From Pseudopyrenochaeta lycopersici (taxonomy: Eukaryota > Ascomycota > Dothideomycetes > Pleosporales > Pseudopyrenochaetaceae), in NCBI GenBank assembly GCA_003313425.1, contig NHZP01000043.1, positions 124,001 through 188,000 on the forward strand: a stretch of DNA of 64,000 nt, written 5' to 3'. Positions 56,083 to 64,000 of this stretch are shown piece after piece. The position numbers and the translations under genes were made by a program. The notes under the pieces were generated by a model. It had not been told where the DNA came from. It saw nothing but the letters and a program-made list of their open reading frames with translations, and did not search any database. The stretch's first letter is position 1, and each line of letters opens with the position of its first letter.

Positions 56083-57422
56083 TTAGGATGGCCACTTCAG
56101 GAGGCCACATCTCATGAAGATGTTGGTGACCAAAATAAAGTCCTGAGTGGTCGTATCGTTTTGATCGACGTAGAGAGCGCAGATAGCAATAATTGCGTGG
56201 CAATTTGGTGACGTCCAAAGATCAAATGAGAGGTGGATACTTGAACGGGCACAACGTAGCTCCTTCCGTAGGCTTTTCTTCTGTTTTAGGAACTCATTGA
56301 TAACCCATTTTCGAATGGTATGTCGGCCAGGGATAACCTTTGCAAGCTTACGATTAAGGTATGTAAGAAGCTCCAAAAAGTAACCATTTTCAAGCTGAGC
56401 AAAGGCGATATGGCAGAACACGATCCACCGAATTAGAAGCATTTTAAACAACATAAAGTCTGGCGCCCAGACAACCTGTGAGAGGTTCTTCTTTGGTTGA
56501 TTAACTAACTGCTTGTCGATTGATCCCTTCTTTGGTAGAGGCTTGCCGCTCCTATCAATATTGTGTTCGGTCTCCCAGTGATTCAAAACGCTTGAATTGC
56601 CATTCAATTTGAGAGGGCGGTATGTACGGTCCTTCTTTCGATCAAGACACTCACAGCAGTAGTAGTGCTCAGTCATTGATTCGATGTCAATGATCTTGTA
56701 GCCCTTTTCCTCCTCCCAAATATGCGACGTTGTTTTCTTTGGAGGACGCCCCGAGGTGATAATTTCTGACGCCTTATAATATCTACGTCCGTGGAGTTCG
56801 AAGGATTGAGGTGGAAGAGTAGGCTGAGCTGCGGGTTCGAATTCATCTTCAGAGAGAGAGGGTGACGAACTAATAAATGTTGGCTTAGGATCTGCAGCTT
56901 CTTGTTGACATTTCCGACGCTTCTTGGCGTTTGTAGAGGTACGGGCAGTTCGTTTTGGGGGCATATTAGTGCTGGAAACGATGAGCTTAGAGCTGAGGAT
57001 GATGAGTATGATGAGCGTGATACGGGCAACGAGGACGCTGCTCACTCTACGAGCGAAGAAAGGGGGTGCAAGCTGATCAATTTGCATGTTAATCTAGTGG
57101 CTTTTTAAGTAAGAAATAATATACGCGATGAGTAGATGATCGCGGTGCGAGCTTGCACAGTCGCATGAGCTGAAAACTAACCAAAAGTGAGCTGAAAGAC
57201 GTTGCCGACGCAATCGTTCCGGATGAGGCTGGCCATCATCATTCTATTGGCTGACACAACCCCAAACACCATGCACCTATATATATCTGGATTTGGATTT
57301 ATGTGGACATTCAGGAGATCGAATCCAGTCCAGACCAGATAAAATATCCATATAAAACCGCCAAGAAATCCAGCTGGATATCCAGTCCAGTCCACATCAA
57401 ATCCAGACCATTTACATCACTG
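56083..57422 (-). mobile_element. hAT transposon, 5' half only
   Basis: The minus frame 57087-56083 encodes a transposase N-terminus: a nuclear-targeting-like basic run (PPKRTARTSTNAKKRRK), a BED-type finger (EHYYCCECLDRKKDRTY with LNHWETEHNI) and SSIHLSFDLWTSPNCHAI, where it is cut short near 56130. Upstream, reading the minus strand from 57422, the sequence begins cagtgatgtaaatggtctgg, a plausible hAT terminal end, and is followed by tandem ctggat-rich subterminal repeats to 57290. The catalytic C-terminus and the other end are lost at the NLR-unit boundary. Confidence 0.8.
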
Positions 57423-58656
57423 GCTGATACGTACTCAAAGAATGAGAAGCCGGTGAAGCTGCCTCTGCCGCGCTTGAAGGGTTTGGAGGCGACCTAGGGT
57501 CGATTCGAGGCTACATTACTTGGCACGATGGAGGGACGGAGGCAGGTTGGCAGGGGCAGAGACACAAGGGACGAAGCCATCGAGATCTACAAGCATACAT
57601 GGCTTGTTAGCGTGGTCGCATCGGTGGATGTGGTACGTACCTGAGGAGACAGTATCATGGTGAAAGACGCGTAGAGGTTTTATAGCTGACTTAACCCTAC
57701 GATGCGATAAAAATAGATTGGCCTTAATTTGGGCCATTTTTGATTTGGGCCCTTTTCCGATTTGGGCTCCCTTCATCTTTCGGGGCCTTTCTCTTTCAGG
57801 ATCATCTATTTGTATAGTGCCTTCTCTGGAGCCCAAAACACGTCCTCGCTGACGTCGAGCCCATTTCGTTGACACTGGACCCGAGGTCCACCACTCACCA
57901 CCACTCACCATCACTCAGCATCATATTCATCATACCGACGTTATCAAAGGTCGCCTCGTCTCGAGCGGTCTAATTCTCAGTAACCATGTCCTTCTAAGAT
58001 AGTATCTCGCAGCATCAGGCCATGTGACTCGCGGCAACAAAGTACGTGTAGCGTATGTGAAACAACACTCAGAGAGCAGTCAAGGGCATACATCGGCGGT
58101 AGCCAATACCTGTGGGGAGGTTGCAGTGGGCATCGTAGTAATCAGTGATCGACACATCTACTGCAGAAACAGAGATCTTGCTCCACATTGTTCAGATTGA
58201 TGTCATGAAGATTCGACATTACCTGAACAATATTCGCAATGCCAAAGGTCTCTTTGAAGACCCCATCTCAGCTATCGAGCAGCGTGTAAGGAATTCCTCG
58301 GGTTCGAAATCGCATTTTGATCTCCCCTCTCTTCAGCGATTCTTATTGCACACTGCACGTGGGCCGCCACTCACACTCGCTTGAAGTCCCAACATTTCCG
58401 CGGCACCCACATCCCTGTCTCACTTAGGGCTCCATTCAGGCAAAGCTCTCGCCGCACCGTCTTTCACAGGATGAGGAAGTACTGACGTACAACTATTCAC
58501 CATATGTGGACTATACTATGCCCCTTCAGCCGTTGCATAAGAACATGAGGAGGTCAAAATTCCCTTGTGGGAAGTTCGATTGGCGCGATGAAAGGGCGCC
58601 AAACCCAAATGTAGAAGATCTTGGGTCGGCCGTATTAGTATGAGTACCCTAATAAT
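57423..58656. repeat. Repeat relics, no intact gene
   Basis: 57711-57800 resembles 900-985. 57867-57885 resembles 29515-29550. 57890-58130 is the inverted partner of 14530-14760, including the caccactca microsatellite. An open plus frame at 58145-58384 has no recognised domain. Confidence 0.5.
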
Positions 58657-61600
58657 CAGAGATGTCAACAATCAAGCCGATCAAGCCCTCGTCGTCGGCT
58701 TGGCTTGAGGCTTGATTTGGAGTCGTTAGGCTTGACTTGTTTGACTTGATTGCTTAGATGAGGCTGGCTTGGCTTGAAGCTTGATCGGTGGCTTGATTGT
58801 TTATTGTTGTAGAGATCGCTCGGCTATACTAATTACTCGACCTCCTGGCCCCAATAGCACAACTTGTATATAGCGTCTATTTCAGTGTCAGTTATTCTTG
58901 CTGTAGCAACGCTGCTGCCTTGATCAAAGCCAGCCTTATACCACCGCCTTATACACTGAATAGCAGCCAGTAACTAGGGTGAGATCTTCCGCCTTCGGGG
59001 CTCAAGCAGGTCGCCAAGCTCGCTGAACATACGCTCACACTCGCAGCTTGACGCTAGGATAGAGATGACGTCGATAGCCATCTTAGAGAGATTAGGGTAG
59101 CGATCGCGCAAGCTTACCCAGTATTTAATTGGGAAGTTTGCGGCATCACTACCCTTCTCAACCCTTGGCTCGCACCTCTTCCACCTATTAAACTCGTCTA
59201 TCTCGCTGTCCTCAGCAGCCGCGCTAGCCTCAGGATCGATGAGGGCTTCAATAGCCTCGTCAATATCGTTGGTAACAACCTTTGGCCGCCTCACTAGGCG
59301 TGGTGAGCGGTTGTATTCAGCCCAAAGCGCGCGGAACGCGCAATTATTAGCGTCCAGCCACTCAGGCTTGTCAGCCCAGGCAACGTCGCAGTAAGTTTTA
59401 TAGCGCGGATAGAGTATCGTTGCCGCGTAGTACGCTGGTGAGAGGTCGAGTTTATTGTAGTAATCGCTAGCCTTCGCCCAGGCAGCGCGAAGGTTGATCG
59501 CGAGATGGTCCTCAGGCGCGTCGTCGTGCGCATTATAGTCGACTGCCTCGTACACCTTGACGCGCTGCTCGTAGTAAGTAAGTATAAACTCAAAGACTGG
59601 GATAACCTCAGCAATAGCGCCATAACGGCCACTTTTGCCGCGACCTTCAAGCCGCTTTGTTACCAACTTTAGCGGCTTTAGTACGTCTATGTACTCAGTA
59701 ACGACCGCCCAATCGGCGGCTGTTAGCCCGTCCGATCGCATCCAGGGCGCTGCCTCCGGCAGCTTATTGCCGCGACTTATCGCGTACGTGTCCTCATCTC
59801 GCACGCGGCGTATATAGTAGTTAGCGTAGGCGTTAACTGCTGGCTGCAGTTCCACGGCGCGCTCAAAGGCAGAGTAGTACGAGTTCCAGCGCGTGACAAC
59901 TGGCTTGATTGGCTCAAGTATCCTGTATTAATCTGTGGGCAGCTCAGCGTTAGCGAGGCGCTGAAAGTTTTTAAAAAGCTCATGTTGTTACGGCGTTTTA
60001 ATGTAGTTAATAACGCTAAGAAGCACGCCTAAAGGCCCATCCTCGCGCCATTTGCGCATTAACTCGCTCTCAGCAGCAAGCTCACCGCTATCATTGTCGT
60101 ACGCGTCGTCGTTGTTACCCCAGAGTAGCGTCTGACCGATAAGGTTAAGGATGTGAGGGCCGCAACGGAGGCGGCGATAGGGAGCGATGAAGCCCATCTA
60201 CTGCGCGAGCTTAAGGACAGCAGCGTCGTTGTTAGTAGCGTTATCAAGCATAAAGTAGCCAACTGTACGCGGATTTATGCCGAACTGCTGCAGCGTTTTG
60301 CTAACTACTTCAGCAATCTTCTCGCCAGTGTGAGCGCCCGTCAGCTGCGGCAGCGCGATAGGTACGTCTACAAGGTCACCAACGCTGTTAACGTAGTAAG
60401 CAACAACGCCTAAGAAGCCACGCTTGCCGCCTTTAGTCGTCCAGCTGTCAAAGCTAATATAGACCTTACTTATTGATTGCGACAGCTCAGCAACAACCTG
60501 CGGCTGCATAAAGTCGAAACGGCGCATTACAAAGCGTGAAACACTCGCATAGGAGGTCCACAATGCCGCCACTGCCTCAGGATTTGCAGCTTCAAGCAGC
60601 CGTCGAAACGCGGGGGACTCAAACTCAGAAATTGGATGGTTGTTCTCAACAAGCCATGCGACAGCAGCATGTCAAAAATCCTGAATGCTAAAGCCGGCAA
60701 GCTCGTTAGCAACGTCTTAGGATACCTTAACTTTGCCGGCCTTAAAGACAGCGCGCAGCCCGCTCTTACCTGCCTTCGTCGCAGCGTGCGCTTTGCCTGG
60801 AGCTGCGTAACGATAGCCGCGTTTATTCTGCTCTAAATGGCGCGCTAAGGTCGACGTCGATAGCGTTGTTTCGTATATGCCGCCGCCACCAGCGTCGATA
60901 ATCTTATGCTCATAACAATAGCAACAGACAAAGAAGGTGCAGTCTAGGTCCTTAATAAGCGCAACGCGAAAGCCGTAGAGGTATACCCAGCTCTTTTTCT
61001 GCCTCTGCGTAGCCAACGGCTTGCAGTATTAAGGTAAACGTGACTAATTAATCCCCTCGAAGTCGTCTGCAAAGCGCTTATCAAAGCCCTTACTACTATT
61101 ATTATTATCTCCTAACGTAGCTACTGTTGCAGCCTTGCTGCCCTCAATAGACGTGACGATCGCAACGTTAGGCTGAGACTCGCGCAACTGCGACTCAAAG
61201 GTGGGTGGCTCGGTAGCCTAAGACGCGGCAGTCGTCAGTGCTTTACGCGGCGATAGACGCTAAGATAGTTGCTGGGTTGTATTAACGTCAACAGGCTGGG
61301 ACTCAATGCTACAAGCAGCAACCCTTAGGCGCTTGTTCGGGACAGCAGCGCTGTTACAGGGACGTTTAGGGGCTTTGTTAAGCGGCATAGCAACAATAGG
61401 GGCGTAAAAAACCACTAAGTAACTGTCTATATAGGCAAAGGCGACAGTATAGGTAGATGACGCGTAAGATGGACGCGTAAAGTAGCTTTAGGTAGGTAGC
61501 TGAGATGCTTACTAAGCTAACTATAACACCAGGAAAGTATCGCGAGATCGCTCGTACAGCAAACTTAGTAGCCTCATTGAAATCGAAGCGAAAACATGTT

Positions 61601-61775
61601 GCTGAACACTCCCGCAACACTAAAACATCAAGCCAATCAAGCTAACCAATCAAGCTTCGTATTAAGGCTTGATTTGATTGCAAAAATACTAGGACGAGGC
61701 TTGGATTGATCGAATTGACGATCGTCAAGCCAATCAATCAAGTGCTTGATTGTAGCTTGATTGTTGACATCTCTG
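58657..61775 (-). mobile_element. hAT transposon, full length, inactivated by nonsense mutations
   Basis: Terminal inverted repeats cagagatgtcaacaatcaag are at 58657 and (complement) 61775; subterminal caagcc and ggcttg words are abundant. The flanking 8-mers ctaataat and cggatagt agree at five positions and may be a decayed target duplication. The transposase occupies one frame on the minus strand from 61016 to 58833, with a BED-like finger (FFVCCYCYEHKI), KVYISFDSWTTKGGKRGFLG, RLRCGPHILNLIGQTLLW and the C-terminal IDVISILASSCECERMFSEL. In-frame stops occur at 60717, 60674, 60198, 59988, 59928 and 58977, but I saw no frameshift between domains. Confidence 0.9.
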
Positions 61776-61887
61776 CGGATAGTTAAGCGTGATATTTGCA
61801 CTAAGCCCCTAAAAACCTTGTATGAACCTGGCAGTGTCGGCACAGCATTGGTGAGGTCTAATTAACACCCATTGCTAACGCAGGACC

Positions 61888-62809
61888 TCAATCGCGACCG
61901 TCAAACACTGCAGCAAACTTAGCATCAAGATCTTCTTCAGAAAGAATCTCCAGCCCAACTATATCATTGTCCACATGCTCGTAGTGTGTCTTGAATTTCC
62001 CACTTAGCAAAGTTGCCTTCATCAACGCTATGATTTTGGGATACTCTGGTTTCTCTTGGGCGAGTTGTTCAAGTTTGCGTATTCCTCCTTGCTGTTGATA
62101 CTCGTAACCTGCCATTTTGTGCCGAGCAGTGAGTGCTTTTTGGCAAGTTCAAGGAGTTGGGCTTGGGTTGGACCTGCGTTTCGAATACCACCAACAATAG
62201 CTTTTCCAATCCCAGCTAATGTGGTGCTACTGAAAGGGTGGCGGCCGTCATCCCAGAGCTGGGCACTTTTGTTCTTCCAGTCAAATGCCATGTCGTACGC
62301 CACCACGAAATCAGCGAAAGCGCCAATAGAGAATATCGTGTACTCAATAGACCTGCTGCGGCCTTTGTTTTGATGTAATTCTGAATCTCAACGAGGGCAA
62401 GGTGAGGTAGAAGGTTTGCGGCCGCCGGATCAGTGGTCAGAGTGCCAAAGTCGGATGGGATGAAGCGCTTCACACCAGCTTTGATGGCAGCGTCGAGGAT
62501 CAATTTCTGACCAGGAATCCCCTCGACACCAACCGTCGAGACAATAACGTCCTGCCCGTGGAAAGCAGCCTCAAGACTATCGATGGAGTTGTAATCGACA
62601 TCAATGACTTTTACACCCTTTGGCACATCGGTGATGTGCTTGCCAGAACGACTAAGAAGCTGTACATTGAATCCTGCGTCGGCGAGAGCGAGGAGAACAG
62701 CAGAGCGAAGAGTCCCGTTCTGTAAAGGTTATCAGTAAGTACATTCGGTAGTGGCCGCCATGATGAGGTATCTAACGCCCAGAAGGGTGATGTTTGTAAA
62801 GTTGCTCAT
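61888..62809 (-). pseudogene. NmrA-like / isoflavone reductase-like pseudogene
   Basis: Exon 1 (62777-62809, MSNFTNITLLG) and an exon from 62719 give LRSAVLLALADAGFNVQLLS, DVIVSTVGVEGIPGQKLILD and GVKRFIPSDFGTLTTDP. A one-base shift near 62365 moves the family sequence to another frame (YTIFSIGAFADFVVAYDMAF, WDDGRHPFSSTTLAGIGKAI). A second shift near 62075 moves it again (KLEQLAQEKPEYPKIIALMK) to the stop at 61888. The first intron is at the same codon as in the intact relative at 1676. The two frameshifts mark it as non-functional unless they are sequencing errors. It is divergent from the Zn2Cys6 gene at 63400. Confidence 0.8.
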
Positions 62810-63399
62810 TTCGAATAGGGAGGACTTCTTTTGATTGAAGTTGAACGGAGATCCGTATGAATAGTGGGATTGGATTGATACTAGGTGAACGAGATGTTTC
62901 TAGACAAAGGTATTTGTGGTTGTTCTGACCCCTGAGAGGAACACGTTATATAGAGGATGCACCAGCCTTGGCAGAACCAAGTCACATCCGATTCATGCAC
63001 AGAACGACTCAACAACGATGCGCTCGTGTATTTCTCAGCAAACATGGCTTTATAAGTATGTTGTGAAATTCGATTGTCAAATATGCAGAGAGGTTGGAAA
63101 GGCGGATACAAATTGCGTTATTCTAATTATAGCATGCATCGATTCTTCGATCTTTATTGGCTGTAATATATCCGGTACACGTGACAACGGGACCGGCGGA
63201 TGCAAAATACTTCCGCTTGAGCGGATCCAAATAACATGTGCAGGCGACGGACGAAACCCGCGTCCAGCAGCTCTGCTTCGCAGTACCAAGGGCGCATTAC
63301 GACAACCTCGGGATCGTTTTTTAAACACAAGGTTATCATCTTGTAACCTGACTGCGTGCAAATGGCGAGGGGTAGCCAGAGTCCATCTTCCTTGGCAGA
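62810..63399. promoter_or_regulatory. Shared upstream region of two divergent genes
   Basis: About 590 bp separate the start of the NmrA-like pseudogene (minus) from the Zn2Cys6 gene (plus). It would have held both promoters. Open frames here on both strands show no domain. Confidence 0.35.
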
Positions 63400-63791
63400 A
63401 TGCAACTCTCGCAGACGAATCACGAGCGTAAGAACTCATCTTGTCTTAACACAGGAGAATGTTGGACTAACGAAGTCACGCCTACTAGGGCATGCGTACA
63501 ATGTCAGAAACGTAAGCGACGCTGCGACAGGACAAAGCCTTCCTGTGCGCAATGCAAGAAGAATAAGAAGGCTTGTATTTACATGGAGCGGAGACATCGC
63601 GGCCCAGGCAAGAGGTAAGCCCTTGGTACACAGTAGGAGAAATCTGAATCTTTACTGTTGACAGCAAATTTACCGCCAAATTCCTCGAAGATCGGTTAAA
63701 GACCTTGGAATCGTCTCTGTATAAACAATCTAAAGCAGAGCCAGACGACGTCCGGCTACAAGCCTTGCCAGATCAATCTAATAAAACTTAG
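63400..63791 (+). CDS. Zn2Cys6 transcription factor, N-terminal part
   Basis: Exon 63400-63614 encodes the zinc cluster with spacing CX2CX6CX6CX2CX6C (ACVQCQKRKRRCDRTKPSCA...), followed by a basic linker. A GT-AG intron (63615-63664) joins SKFTAKFLEDRLKTLESSL, a coiled-coil dimerisation helix. The frame then meets a TAG at 63789-63791. Further downstream the sequence reads LGYGDSANTLDAS in another frame, so either another intron follows or the gene is broken. A start further upstream by splicing at about 63452 is possible. The fungal transcription-factor domain would lie beyond the window. Confidence 0.65.
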
Positions 63792-64000
63792 ACAATCATA
63801 AGTCCTGATATCCGTCAAGATCTAGGTTACGGAGATTCCGCTAACACGCTCGATGCTTCTACCGTGTACCCCGCCATAGGGTAACCACATACGAGCCCCA
63901 CAAGCCAATTACTCCCCTTGAAGTTCGCAAATTATGCTTCTAGCATTAACGCAACTGCGCATAGAGTTCAAGACGACATAGATGAAGGGCCCTTCTAGCC

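Noticed and set aside
1..64000. Search for a Starship captain, tRNA or rRNA genes, and a biosynthetic cluster core enzyme
   Set aside because: By eye I saw no DUF3435-like recombinase, no convincing tRNA or rRNA, and no PKS, NRPS or terpene synthase; a profile search would be needed to exclude small ones.

Overview
The window looks like a gene-poor, repeat-rich accessory region from a filamentous ascomycete (Pezizomycotina). Evidence: short GT-AG introns of about 50-70 bp, fungus-specific families (Zn2Cys6 regulators, HET and NACHT NLRs, an NmrA-like oxidoreductase, a Reg1-like phosphatase subunit, a CE3 esterase), and fungal transposons (hAT, Fot1/pogo, Tad-like LINE) decayed largely by point mutation. 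No species can be named from the sequence alone.

Layout. 1-6.8 kb: an intact NmrA-like gene, an HMG-CoA reductase fragment, a decayed membrane-protein gene and a ferric reductase pseudogene whose 5' end is cut by a hAT element (about 6.8-9.05 kb). 9-16.4 kb: a dispersed repeat carrying a MADS-like relic and a DNA ligase C-terminal relic, half of a pogo transposase, one complete BTB/POZ gene, and a decayed multi-copy-family gene. 16.6-20.5 kb: a mosaic of gene pieces (HET domain, cytochrome P450, coiled coil, NLR) with hAT and LINE remnants. 21-25.4 kb: one well-preserved eight-exon gene for a secreted SGNH/CE3 esterase with ten FG-GAP/VCBS repeats. 26.1-26.7 kb: a perfect fold-back element. 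28-32.4 kb: more copies of the dispersed repeat. 32.6-36.5 kb: two ordinary genes (Reg1-like PP1 subunit, hemerythrin-like protein). 36.7-43.8 kb: relics, including the other half of a pogo transposase, an MFS transporter cut by the dispersed repeat, and LINE ORF1. 43.9-49.7 kb: a multi-pass membrane protein gene and a Zn2Cys6 regulator. 49.7-56.1 kb: a HET-NACHT-WD40 NLR gene enclosed by long inverted repeats. 56.1-61.8 kb: two hAT elements, one nearly complete with terminal repeats. 61.9-64 kb: a second NmrA-like gene (broken), divergent from a partial Zn2Cys6 regulator.

The most notable structure is the NLR unit: a 1,470-residue HET-NACHT-WD40 receptor with 13 nearly identical WD40 repeats, flanked by inverted repeats of about 495 bp whose outermost 68 bp are identical. 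This could be a mobile or rearranged cassette carrying an immune or incompatibility receptor. It lies in a region littered with other HET/NLR fragments and a ferric reductase, gene types known as cargo of giant fungal transposons (Starships); no captain recombinase was seen. The intact genes do not form an obvious pathway; they read as islands in a repeat-driven mosaic.
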